From assembly GCF_016704835.1 (NCBI RefSeq), contig NZ_JADIZJ010000001.1, positions 248,001-312,000 of the forward strand: 64,000 bases of DNA, given 5' to 3'. The translations under genes and the position numbers were made by a program. This document shows, piece by piece, positions 8,098 through 18,050 of this stretch. The notes beneath the pieces were generated by a model. It was not told the origin of the DNA. It searched no databases and saw only the letters and a program-made list of their open reading frames with translations. Numbering within the stretch: the first letter of the stretch is position 1; the number at the start of each line of letters is the position of its first letter. The DNA comes from Sphingopyxis sp. (GTDB taxonomy: Bacteria > Pseudomonadota > Alphaproteobacteria > Sphingomonadales > Sphingomonadaceae).

Positions 8098-9054
8098 TTA
8101 GCGTTTCTCGTACCGCGTCAGCCCGACGCCCAGTTCATTCGCCCCGATCGCAAGCGCCTCACCGCTCCAGTCGGCGACAAACACCGACTTGCGGCCGATC
8201 CCGGCGGGCAGACTGGCGCGATTGCCGACAATCGAAAGCCCGCGTGACGGGTTCTTGCGCTCTTCCGCCGCCACCGCGACCAGCGCCGAATAATTTTCCT
8301 TGTCGCGCCCCTGTACGAACAGGTTGTTCGTGATCTGGCCGACCGATCCCGACGGCAGGTCGATCATATAATTGGTCGCGCGCCCCTGGGTGTCGTCGAA
8401 GCTGTTGTCGTTGATGTCGACCGCGATCGCGCGCGTTTTAAGGTAGTGGCCGCCGCTGCCTTTTTCGAACCGCGTCCGCGTGACAACGACCTTGCCGTAA
8501 ATCCCGGTATAGACGCTGTGCGCGCAGCTGAGCCCGCGGTCGCAGCGACCGAGGCCGGAGAAGGTCGAGCGATCGATGGTCAGCGTGGCTTTGGGGTCGT
8601 CGGCGGTCAATATCCCCTCCTCGCTGCTCCGGAACAGGCTGTTCAGAACTTCCAGATCGCTGGTTTCCAAGCGGATGCCCGCACCGTTACCGTCGGGAAC
8701 GCGCATATTCTGGAACACCAGCCCATCGACCCGCGCCCCCGCGCCGCGCAGCACCAGTGCCGCCTTGCCCTCGCACGCCACCCCATCGAATATCGCCCGG
8801 CCGGGTTCGGCAGCAACAAAGGCGATGCGGCCCGCGGTCTGCACCGCACAGTCGCGGTGATAGCCGGGGGCGATGCGGACCGTCCCCTCGCCGTCACCGA
8901 TCGCATTGACCGCGTCCTGCAGCCGTCCGAAGCTGCGGCCCTCGACGCTAAAGGGTGCGCCGCCGCCGGTCTGCGCAGGCAGCGGCGTCGGGGCGGACAG
9001 CAGCGGAACGGCGAGCAGCGGCAACAGGGGCCGGCGGAGAAGGGACTTTACCAT
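8098..9054 (-). CDS. Secreted right-handed beta-helix repeat protein
   Basis: The 318-residue product has a signal peptide (LLRRPLLPLLAVPLLSAPTPLPAQ) and then a repeated strand-turn pattern typical of parallel beta-helix proteins: FGRLQDAVNAI at the cap, GDGEGTVRIAPGYH, then successive rungs such as LVLRGAGARVDGLVFQN, IRLETSDLEVLNSLF and ATLTIDRSTFSG. Such proteins include polysaccharide lyases and surface proteins, but I see no catalytic signature that would fix the substrate. Several cysteines (HRDCAVQ, VACEGK, GRCDRG, LSCAHS) could form disulfides in the periplasm. Convergent with the YbjN gene. Confidence 0.8.
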   Translation of the reverse strand: MVKSLLRRPLLPLLAVPLLSAPTPLPAQTGGGAPFSVEGRSFGRLQDAVNAIGDGEGTVRIAPGYHRDCAVQTAGRIAFVAAEPGRAIFDGVACEGKAALVLRGAGARVDGLVFQNMRVPDGNGAGIRLETSDLEVLNSLFRSSEEGILTADDPKATLTIDRSTFSGLGRCDRGLSCAHSVYTGIYGKVVVTRTRFEKGSGGHYLKTRAIAVDINDNSFDDTQGRATNYMIDLPSGSVGQITNNLFVQGRDKENYSALVAVAAEERKNPSRGLSIVGNRASLPAGIGRKSVFVADWSGEALAIGANELGVGLTRYEKR

Positions 9055-9147
9055 GACGACCCTATAGCGCGTTTCGAGCCGTCAGTCGTTTGCGAAGGCG
9101 GTTAATCGCGCACGCGTCCCGTTGTCGCACAGACGCGCCGTGTGAGG

Positions 9148-11775
<2,628 letters not shown>

Positions 11776-11789
11776 CTGATACTTTCAAG

Positions 11790-11916
11790 CCCCTCCCCTT
11801 CAGGGGAGGGGTTGGGGGTGGGAGCTATCAGCGTAGCGCAAGGCCGATGGCCCTCACCCCGCTGCGACGAGCGAACGCGTTCGCAAGCCTCGCTGCCCCT
11901 CCCCTGAGAGGAGGGG
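11790..11916. repeat. Inverted repeat between the two halves of split metH, family D
   Basis: One end reads CCCCTCCCCTTCAGGGGAGG, itself a hairpin, and the other GCCCCTCCCCTGAGAGGAGG. The pair bounds an element of about 127 bp ending 7 bp before the stop codon of the homocysteine domain gene. A strong hairpin here could attenuate or protect the message between the two halves. Confidence 0.75.
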
Positions 11917-11922
11917 ATAAAA

Positions 11923-12972
11923 TCACGCCGCCATCGTGAACGGCTCCAGCCCGGCGAGCCGCGTCCGCACCGGCACTTGCGGGATATGGCGCGGCGCGAG
12001 GCCCGCGACGGCCTTCGCCATCGCCGCAATATGCGCGGGGGTCGATCCGCAACAGCCGCCGAGGATATTGACCTGCCCATGCTCGGCCCATTCGCGCACC
12101 AACGCCGCTGTCGTGTCGGGCAGCTCGTCATATTCGCCCAGCTCGTTCGGCAGGCCGGCGTTGGGATAGACCATCACCAGCGCGTCGGCGATGTCGGACA
12201 GCACGCGCACATGCGGGCGCAGCTGCGCCGCGCCGAACGAGCAGTTGAGCCCGATGGTCAGCGGCTTGGCGTGTCGCACTGCGTACCAGAAGGCCTCTAC
12301 CGTATGCCCCGACAGGTTGCGACCCGACAGATCGGTGAGCGTCATCGAGATCATCAGCGGCAGCTCGCGCTCGATCTTCGCCTCGGCCTCGAGCGTCGCG
12401 GCGATCCCTGCCTTGGCGTTCAGCGTGTCGAAAATCGTCTCGATCAGGATGAAATCCGCGCCGCCCTCGGCGAGCGCGACGACCTGATCGAGATAGACCG
12501 CTTTCAACTCATCGAAATCGATCTCGCGGTAACCGGGGTTATTGACATCGGGCGACAGCGACAGCGTCTTGTTGGTCGGCCCGACCGCACCCGCGATAAA
12601 GCGTCGGCGGCCGTCCATCGCTTCATATTTGTCGGCAGCTGCGCGCCCCAGCCGCGCGCTTTCATGGTTGATATCGGCGACCAGATGCTCGGCTCCGTAA
12701 TCGCCCTGGCTGATCCGGTTGGCGCTGAAGGTATTGGTCGACACGATGTCCGACCCCGCAGCCAGATAGGCCTCGCCGATCGCAGTCACCACGTCGGGAC
12801 GCGTCAGCGCGAGGATGTCGTTGTTGCCCTTCTGGTCATGGCTCAGCCCGAGCGAACCGGCATAGTCGGCCTCGACCAGCTTGCGGTCCTGGATCTGCGT
12901 TCCCCAGCCGCCGTCAGTGAGCAGGATGCGGTCCTTTGCTGCTGCCACTAATGCTTCGCGCGCGCTTTTCAT
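11923..12972 (-). CDS. Homocysteine S-methyltransferase subunit of split MetH
   Basis: The 349-residue protein corresponds to the N-terminal zinc/homocysteine domain of MetH. It has ILLTDGGWGTQIQ at the start of the barrel, STNTFSANRI, and the zinc ligands in GLNCSFGA and GGCCGSTPAH. The ATG at 12972 overlaps the metF stop codon in an ATGA, which fixes the start and shows translational coupling. In most bacteria this domain is fused to the folate and cobalamin domains; a split arrangement is common in sphingomonads as far as I recall. It must work with the downstream gene product to give full methionine synthase activity. Confidence 0.93.
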   Translation of the reverse strand: MKSAREALVAAAKDRILLTDGGWGTQIQDRKLVEADYAGSLGLSHDQKGNNDILALTRPDVVTAIGEAYLAAGSDIVSTNTFSANRISQGDYGAEHLVADINHESARLGRAAADKYEAMDGRRRFIAGAVGPTNKTLSLSPDVNNPGYREIDFDELKAVYLDQVVALAEGGADFILIETIFDTLNAKAGIAATLEAEAKIERELPLMISMTLTDLSGRNLSGHTVEAFWYAVRHAKPLTIGLNCSFGAAQLRPHVRVLSDIADALVMVYPNAGLPNELGEYDELPDTTAALVREWAEHGQVNILGGCCGSTPAHIAAMAKAVAGLAPRHIPQVPVRTRLAGLEPFTMAA

Positions 12973-13907
12973 GCGATCTGATCCTTTGCGTTCACAACCG
13001 GCCGCAGCCCCAGCAGATGACAAATCGCATAGCTGAGCTCGGCGCGGTTGAGCGTGTAGAAATGGAAATCGCGTACCCCGCCCGCATACAGGCGGCGGCA
13101 CATTTCGGCGGCCACGGTCGCCGCGACCAGCTGGCGCGCCGCGGGATGATCGTCGAGGCCGTCGAACAGCGACATCATCCAAGCCGGGATCGCGGTGCCG
13201 CACAAGTCGGCGATGCGGCGCGTCTGTGACACGTTCGAGACCGGCAGAATGCCGGGAATGATCGGCGCGTCGATCCCCGCTGCGGCTGCCGCATCGCGGA
13301 AACGCAGGAAGCTGTCGGGCGAGAAAAAGAACTGCGTGATCGCGCGTGTCGCTCCGGCATCGAGCTTGCGCTTCAGATTGTCGAGATCGGCCTGCGGACA
13401 ATCGGCATCGGGGTGCGTTTCGGGATAGGCGGCGACCGAGATTTCAAACGGCGCCACCGCCTTCAGGCCCGCGACGAGCTCGACTGCATTGGCATAGCCG
13501 TCGGGATGCGCACTATACGGCGCTCCACCGGGGACGTCGCCGCGCAGCGCAACAATGTGCCGCACCCCGGCTTCCCAATAGGCCTCTGCTACTTCATCAA
13601 TCTCGGCGCGCGATGCCTCGACGCACGTCAGGTGCGCCGCAGGCGGCACAGCACTTTCGGCGGCGATACGAGCGACGGTCGCATGGGTGCGTTCGCGCGT
13701 CGAACCCCCTGCGCCATAGGTCACCGAGACAAAACGCGGCGCCAACGGTTCGAGCGTCCGAAACGTGTCCCACAGCTGCGCCTCCATCTTTTCGGTCTTG
13801 GGCGGGAAAAATTCAAAGCTGACGCCGATGTCACCGTCCAGATTGGCGAACAGCGGCGACGCCGCGGCGCGGCGCGCTTCCGCGAGCGAGTTCAAGGTTG
13901 ACGTCAT
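12969..13907 (-). CDS. metF: Methylenetetrahydrofolate reductase
   Basis: The 312-residue protein reduces 5,10-methylenetetrahydrofolate to 5-methyltetrahydrofolate, the methyl donor for the methionine synthase encoded just downstream. Recognisable segments are VSFEFFPPKTEKME at the N-terminus, SVTYGAGGSTRERT for folate binding, HLTCVEASR, HIVALRGDVP, AAYPETHPDA and ITQFFF for FAD contact, and IIPGILPV. Length is normal. The ATG at 13907 overlaps the stop codon of the regulator gene in an ATGA, and the gene overlaps the next one by four bases in the same way, so the three are translationally coupled. Confidence 0.96.
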   Translation of the reverse strand: MTSTLNSLAEARRAAASPLFANLDGDIGVSFEFFPPKTEKMEAQLWDTFRTLEPLAPRFVSVTYGAGGSTRERTHATVARIAAESAVPPAAHLTCVEASRAEIDEVAEAYWEAGVRHIVALRGDVPGGAPYSAHPDGYANAVELVAGLKAVAPFEISVAAYPETHPDADCPQADLDNLKRKLDAGATRAITQFFFSPDSFLRFRDAAAAAGIDAPIIPGILPVSNVSQTRRIADLCGTAIPAWMMSLFDGLDDHPAARQLVAATVAAEMCRRLYAGGVRDFHFYTLNRAELSYAICHLLGLRPVVNAKDQIA

Positions 13908-14896
13908 GCCGCAAGCCTTTTGGGTTGGCCATCGCCATCCTGGGCGAGAGGCGGTTGATCTTCGTCGCTGCGACGGCGGCCGAGCCAAAGCTTGACGACC
14001 AGTTCGCCGCCTTCGAGCGTTTGGGTGTTTTCCAGCAGCAGTCCCGCCGATGCGAACCAGCCGCGGATCTGCGCGTCCGAAAAGCCGAGCCGCGCATGCG
14101 CCGCCAGGTTGCGAAGCGCCTCATCGTCATGCGGCGCGAAATCAACGACGAGCAAATGACCGCCGCCGCGCAGCACCCGGCTCGCCTCGGCAATCACCCG
14201 GTCGGGTTCGTGCGCAAAGTGCAGCGCCTGGTGGATGACGATACTGTCGACGCTGGCGGCGCCTACCGGCAAATTCAGGAAATCGCCCTGCACCAGATCG
14301 ACCGGGATCGCTTGACCCGCGAGCTTGGTGCGCGCGATGCGCAGCATTTCGGGGCTGCGGTCGAGCGCAGTTATCCGGCGCGCCGTCGGCGCAAAAATCT
14401 CCGCCATCCGACCGGTGCCAGTGCCGATGTCGAGCAAATGCCCGAGCCGCCGGTTGTGCATCATCGCCAGCATCGCCGCCTCAACCTCGCTTTCGGCAAC
14501 ATGACGCGAACGGATCGCGTCCCATTCGGCGGCATGCTCGGCAAAATAGCGTTCGGCGACCGCGACGCGCTCGTCGCGCACCGCCGCCAGCCGCCGTGCA
14601 TCATGCGCGATCACCAGCGCCTCGCGCGCCGAAAACGGCCAGCTTTCGGCCTGCCCGATAATCTCCGCAATCGGTCCGCCCTTGGCGATCCGCAGAAACA
14701 CCCAGCTGCCTTCGCGGCGCCGCTCGACAATCCCCGCCTCCACCAGGATGCGGACGTGGCGGGAGACGCGCGGCTGGCTCTGGTCGAGAACGGCCGCCAG
14801 CTCACCGATCGCCAGCTCCATTTCGCGCAGCAGCGCCACGACTCGCAGGCGCGTCGGGTCTGCAAGGGCACGAAAAATGTCGATCAGCTCGCTCAT
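13904..14896 (-). CDS. ArsR family regulator fused to a SAM-dependent methyltransferase domain
   Basis: Residues 1-90 form an ArsR winged helix (LIDIFRALADPTRLRVVALL, then LDQSQPRVSRHVRILVEAGI as recognition helix, and RREGSWVFLRI as wing). Residues about 145-320 form a class I methyltransferase fold with LLDIGTGTGRMAEIF as SAM motif I and GHLLVVDFAPH. This fusion, placed first in a metF-metH operon, matches regulators such as SahR that sense S-adenosylhomocysteine or SAM and repress methionine-cycle genes. The ATG at 14896 is preferred; a TTG at 14932 would read through the palindromic operator. Whether the domain methylates anything is unknown. Confidence 0.9.
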   Translation of the reverse strand: MSELIDIFRALADPTRLRVVALLREMELAIGELAAVLDQSQPRVSRHVRILVEAGIVERRREGSWVFLRIAKGGPIAEIIGQAESWPFSAREALVIAHDARRLAAVRDERVAVAERYFAEHAAEWDAIRSRHVAESEVEAAMLAMMHNRRLGHLLDIGTGTGRMAEIFAPTARRITALDRSPEMLRIARTKLAGQAIPVDLVQGDFLNLPVGAASVDSIVIHQALHFAHEPDRVIAEASRVLRGGGHLLVVDFAPHDDEALRNLAAHARLGFSDAQIRGWFASAGLLLENTQTLEGGELVVKLWLGRRRSDEDQPPLAQDGDGQPKRLAA

Positions 14897-14904
14897 GGGA
14901 ATAC

Positions 14905-14924
14905 ATATAAAGCTTTCTTTATAT
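14905..14924 (-). promoter_or_regulatory. Palindromic operator of the methionine operon
   Basis: ATATAAAG and CTTTATAT form perfect 8-bp arms around a 4-bp spacer CTTT. The palindrome ends nine bases upstream of the regulator start codon and there is no Shine-Dalgarno sequence between, so promoter, operator and start codon overlap. The natural ligand is the ArsR protein encoded directly downstream. Confidence 0.8.
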
Positions 14925-15125
14925 CCGGTCAACCAAGCCGCGCACCCCTAATTTCCGCCATGCGCGATTGGGCCAAGGCGGGTTTGGGACGAAACATCCC
15001 GGCTGGCCGAAAAAGGGCGTTGCGTGCCATTTGTCGAGCGAGTAATTCTCCGCTCGATTGGCATATTCCGGGATCGATCTGTTCCTGTGCCGGTCGATCA
15101 GTTCAATCCGAGAGGGGTTTCCCAA

Positions 15126-15446
15126 ATGAAAAAATCGATCACTCTGTCGCTCGTCCTCGCCGCTACGATGAGCCTCGCCGCTTGCGGTGAAAAGGCTGCC
15201 GACGACACTGCTGCTGCAACCGAAGACGCCGCTGCGACCGTCGAAGGCGCTGCTGACGGCGCTATGGAAGCTGCCGAAGGCGCTGCCGACGCTGCTGCCA
15301 CTGCCGGTGCTGCTGCTGAAGGCGCTACCGACGCTGCTGCTGCTGGCGACACTGCCGTTGCCGCCGACAAGGCAACCGAAGCGGCTGACGCCGCCAAGGA
15401 AGCTGCCGACGCTGCCAAGGGCGCGATGGAAGAAGCAAAGAAGTAA
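15126..15446 (+). CDS. Small alanine-rich lipoprotein
   Basis: The 106-residue product has a short signal peptide ending in the lipobox MSLAACGE, so Cys20 is the predicted lipidated residue. The remainder is almost entirely alanine, acidic residues and some lysine (repeats like AADAAATAGAAAEGA and DAAKEAADAAKGA), predicted to form one long helix. No enzymatic motif is present. The ATG at 15126 has GAGAGG upstream. A close relative in architecture follows at 15639, suggesting tandem duplication of envelope-associated helical lipoproteins. The family is poorly named and I cannot assign a function. Confidence 0.8.
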   Translation: MKKSITLSLVLAATMSLAACGEKAADDTAAATEDAAATVEGAADGAMEAAEGAADAAATAGAAAEGATDAAAAGDTAVAADKATEAADAAKEAADAAKGAMEEAKK

Positions 15447-15472
15447 GCTTCTTTCGGGCCAAATTGGTCAAC

Positions 15473-15519
15473 AGAACAATGGGGGTCGTCGGTTCGCCGG
15501 CGGGCCCCTTTGTTGTTCT
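15473..15519 (+). terminator. Possible imperfect terminator hairpin
   Basis: AGAACAATGGGG and CCCCTTTGTTGTTCT can pair imperfectly across a GC-rich loop, shortly after the first small lipoprotein gene. No long T-run follows, so rho-independent activity is uncertain. Confidence 0.4.
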
Positions 15520-15638
15520 GGGGGATAGGCGCCGTGCCGCGAAGGGACAAAAGCTATTGATTGCCAAGCCCCTGAACCCTCGCTAACCCTCTGCGTCCAT
15601 GACCGGTCACACGGTCATTGTTTTCGAAAGGAATACCC

Positions 15639-15968
15639 ATGCGCAAGATCCTCATCGCTTCGATGGCCGCCGCGGCCTTCAGCCTCACCGCGTGCTCGGA
15701 AAAAACCCAGGACGCAGCTGGCGAAACCGCCGACTCGATGGCTGACGACGCCGCCGCCACCGGCGATGCAATGGCGGAAGGTGCTGCCGACGCCGCAGAC
15801 GCTACCGCTGCTGCCGCCGACGACGCTGCTGCCTCGACCGCCGCTGCCGCCGACAAGGCCGGCAATGCTGTCGAAGGCACTGTCAACGCCGCCGGTGACG
15901 CCGCTGCGGCCGCTGGCGACAAAATCGAAGCCGAAACCGCTAAGGCCGAAGCCAACGACAAAAAGTAG
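15639..15968 (+). CDS. Small alanine-rich lipoprotein, second copy
   Basis: This 109-residue product has the same design as its upstream neighbour: a signal peptide ending in the lipobox FSLTACSE (Cys19) and a helical alanine/aspartate-rich body (ADDAAATGDAMAEGAADAAD and similar). GAAAGG lies upstream of the ATG at 15639. The two share composition and lipobox context rather than clear residue-by-residue identity, so either duplication or convergence on low-complexity sequence is possible. A perfect terminator follows at 16004. Confidence 0.8.
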   Translation: MRKILIASMAAAAFSLTACSEKTQDAAGETADSMADDAAATGDAMAEGAADAADATAAAADDAAASTAAAADKAGNAVEGTVNAAGDAAAAAGDKIEAETAKAEANDKK

Positions 15969-16003
15969 GTCATTGGCGCGCGTCTGAACGCGCGACTATA
16001 GAA

Positions 16004-16035
16004 GGGCTCCATTCTTTATGAATGGAGCCCTTTTT
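16004..16035 (+). terminator. Rho-independent terminator
   Basis: GGGCTCCATT and AATGGAGCCC form a perfect 10-bp stem around a 7-base loop, followed by TTTTT at 16031-16035. It ends transcription of the second small lipoprotein gene. Confidence 0.92.
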
Positions 16036-16051
16036 CGTGGGAGAGACGTCT

Positions 16052-16267
16052 ATGCAATGCCGTGGATTTGCGACAATCCTGACAGCGGCAACCCTTGCGC
16101 TGGCCGCGGGGTGTAGCCGCACCGATAACGAACCCGGCCCTGGCGGGGTAACGGTCAACGAGGCGAAGGCGCTCGACGATGCCGCCGAAATGCTCGAAAG
16201 CCGCGACGCTGCCCCCGCCGCCGGTGCTGAGGCAACAAGCAGCGCGAACGAGAAGGCGGACAAATAG
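16052..16267 (+). CDS. Small lipoprotein, hypothetical
   Basis: The 71-residue product starts MQCRGFATILTAATLALAAG and has a lipobox LAAGC with Cys21 as predicted lipidation site. The mature part is short, acidic and alanine-rich (NEAKALDDAAEMLESRDAAP). GGGAGAG upstream of the ATG at 16052 is a plausible ribosome binding site. It starts only 17 bp after the terminator of the preceding gene, so it needs its own promoter inside or overlapping that region, or depends on read-through. No known domain is recognised. Confidence 0.65.
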   Translation: MQCRGFATILTAATLALAAGCSRTDNEPGPGGVTVNEAKALDDAAEMLESRDAAPAAGAEATSSANEKADK

Positions 16268-16415
16268 CGCCTTTCCCTCGGCGCGGCGCGGGGTTAAACT
16301 GGGGCCACCCCGCGACTGGCGCTGAAGATGGAGACCCATCGGGAAGCGGGGCTGGCAGATAAGCCATGACGAGCCGCGCGCCTGGGTGATCCACAGCCAG
16401 CGCAAGGACATCCAT

Positions 16416-17105
16416 ATGACCGACGCACCGCCGATCCCTGCCGCCACCACGATCGTTTTCCTGCTGTTTCCCGGTATCACCCAGCTCGATTTCACCGCGC
16501 CCGCGCAGGCGCTCTGCCGGATTCCGGGCGCGCGCCTGGTTGGTGCGGCAGCAGACCGCGATCCGATCGCCACCGACAGCGGTTTTTCGATCCTGCCGAC
16601 CGACGATTTCGCGAGCTGTCCGCAAGCCGATATACTGTGCGTACCCGGCGGGCATGGCGTTGCCGAGGCGCTGGGCGATGCCACAACTATTGATTTCATC
16701 GCGCGGCAAGCCGCCGGCGCAAACTGGGTCACGAGCGTCTGCACCGGCGCCTTCCTGCTCGGCCGCGCTGGATTGCTGACGGGCAAGCGCGCCACGACGC
16801 ATTGGGCCTATGCTCATCTGCTGCCTCTGGTCGGTGCCGAACCGGTGAACTCCCGGATCGTCGAAGATGGCAATCTGGTCACCAGCGGCGGAGTGACGTC
16901 GGGGCTCGATTTCGCGCTGATGCTGATCGGGCGACTACACGGCGACACGGTCGCGCAGGCGATCCAGCTCGCCATCGAATATGACCCCGCCCCGCCCTAT
17001 GTCGGCGGCCACCCCGACCGCACGCCGCCCGCCATCACTGCAGGTTTGAAAACGCGCGTCTATGACGCTGCCGCAGCGCGGATGGAGCAGGCGCTCAGCG
17101 GCTAG
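16416..17105 (+). CDS. DJ-1/PfpI family protein, isonitrile hydratase-like
   Basis: The 229-residue protein has the DJ-1/PfpI fold: FLLFPGITQLDFTAPAQAL at the N-terminus, DILCVPGGHGV, and the nucleophile elbow SVCTGAFLLGRAGLL with Cys as likely catalytic residue, followed by ATTHWAYAHLL and VTSGGVTSGLDFAL. This order matches the glutamine amidotransferase-like proteins related to isonitrile hydratase and to the N-terminal domain of GATase1-type AraC regulators, but there is no DNA-binding domain here. The ATG at 16416 is chosen because the first strand follows it closely. The substrate is not known. Confidence 0.82.
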   Translation: MTDAPPIPAATTIVFLLFPGITQLDFTAPAQALCRIPGARLVGAAADRDPIATDSGFSILPTDDFASCPQADILCVPGGHGVAEALGDATTIDFIARQAAGANWVTSVCTGAFLLGRAGLLTGKRATTHWAYAHLLPLVGAEPVNSRIVEDGNLVTSGGVTSGLDFALMLIGRLHGDTVAQAIQLAIEYDPAPPYVGGHPDRTPPAITAGLKTRVYDAAAARMEQALSG

Positions 17106-17848
17106 CGACAGTCAGCGAGCGCTACCTCATAGAGTTTGGGCCAATATTTTCCGGTCACGAACAGGCGCTTTTTCTTGGCATCCCACGCAATGCCATTGAG
17201 AACACTATCGTTTCCTATGGCGCCCGCCTGCTCTTTGAGCCCCGACAGATCGATGTGGGATTTGATCGCGCCGCTGGCGGGGTCGATCCGCACGATCATG
17301 TCGGTCATCCAGACATTGGCCCAGATTTCGCCGTCGATCGTCTCGAGCTCGTTGAGCATCGCCAGCGGGCGGGTGCCGAAGCGCACGGTGACGCGCTTTT
17401 GTTCGGCCATCGTCGCAGGATCGAAAAAGCGCAGCTGCGACGTCCCGTCGCTGAGCACGAGACTGTCGCCCACTAGCGTAACCCCCCAGCCCTCGCCCGC
17501 ATATTTGAACGTGCCGACTGGTTTCAGATCTTTGATCTGCCAGCGGTTGCCGACCCCGCTCTGCCAGGTGACACCAATGATCTGGTCACGCCAGCGCGTG
17601 ATGCCTTCGCCGAACTGGTCGTGGGGAAGCTTGGTCTGCGCGAGCGCCTTGCCGGTCTTGAGGTCGAGCCTCGCGAGACGCGAGCGGCCGTACTGGCCGG
17701 TCGCTTCGTAAAGGTGGCCGTCGTCCCAGAACAGGCCCTGGGTGAAGCTGGTCGCGTCATGGGGGTAGCTCTGGACGACGCGATAGCCACAGCGCTCGAT
17801 CGACTGGATCGGGTCGGCGATCATGGCGAGGGCAAGGACGAGGCTCAT
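17102..17848 (-). CDS. Glutaminyl-peptide cyclotransferase (plant/bacterial type)
   Basis: The 248-residue protein has a short hydrophobic N-terminus (LVLALAMIADP) suggesting export, and the beta-propeller signature of the glutamine cyclotransferase family: HDATSFTQGLFWDDGHLYEATGQYGRS, then INVT-like and WQIKDL segments, and NVWMTDMIVRIDP and LNGIAWDAKKKRLFVTGKYWPKLYEV. These enzymes cyclise N-terminal glutamine to pyroglutamate and are metal-independent relatives of papaya QC. It overlaps the convergent DJ-1/PfpI gene by four bases. Target proteins are unknown. Confidence 0.88.
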   Translation of the reverse strand: MSLVLALAMIADPIQSIERCGYRVVQSYPHDATSFTQGLFWDDGHLYEATGQYGRSRLARLDLKTGKALAQTKLPHDQFGEGITRWRDQIIGVTWQSGVGNRWQIKDLKPVGTFKYAGEGWGVTLVGDSLVLSDGTSQLRFFDPATMAEQKRVTVRFGTRPLAMLNELETIDGEIWANVWMTDMIVRIDPASGAIKSHIDLSGLKEQAGAIGNDSVLNGIAWDAKKKRLFVTGKYWPKLYEVALADCR

Positions 17849-17925
17849 CTCGCCTTGCTATGCGGGACAAGGTGAACTGGCAATGTCCTGGCTCCCCACT
17901 TTGTCAGCACACTCTGCACCTTCGT

Positions 17926-17949
17926 CATGCCGGCATGCCGGCATGCCGG
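17926..17949. repeat. Tandem 8-bp repeat, three copies
   Basis: CATGCCGG occurs three times in direct succession in the 200-bp gap between the glutaminyl cyclase gene and groEL. The preceding CGT makes it resemble an eroded end of a CGTCATCCCGG-type dispersed repeat. Confidence 0.7.
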
Positions 17950-17982
17950 ACAGCACGCGAAAAGGTGGACCCTGGATCAAAG

Positions 17983-18011
17983 AAAAAGGCCGGAGGATTT
18001 CTCCCCCGGCC
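17983..18011 (-). terminator. groESL rho-independent terminator
   Basis: On the minus strand GGCCGGGGGA and TCCTCCGGCC pair around a GAAA tetraloop, followed by TTTTTCTTT. It lies 40 bp after the groEL stop codon. Confidence 0.92.
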
Positions 18012-18050
18012 CCTTCTTGTCAGCATGCGCCGAGCGGTGAGCGGTTGAAC

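Noticed and set aside
12969..14935. A SAM or SAH riboswitch ahead of metF
   Set aside because: The genes overlap by four bases and the operon begins with a protein regulator and a DNA palindrome directly at the start codon, leaving no room for a leader structure.
16328..16369. A 13-codon frame between the third small lipoprotein and the DJ-1 gene
   Set aside because: There is no ribosome binding site or conserved content, and chance frames of this size are expected.
17926..17949. A CRISPR-like array
   Set aside because: Three direct 8-bp copies without spacers are a simple tandem repeat; no cas genes are present.
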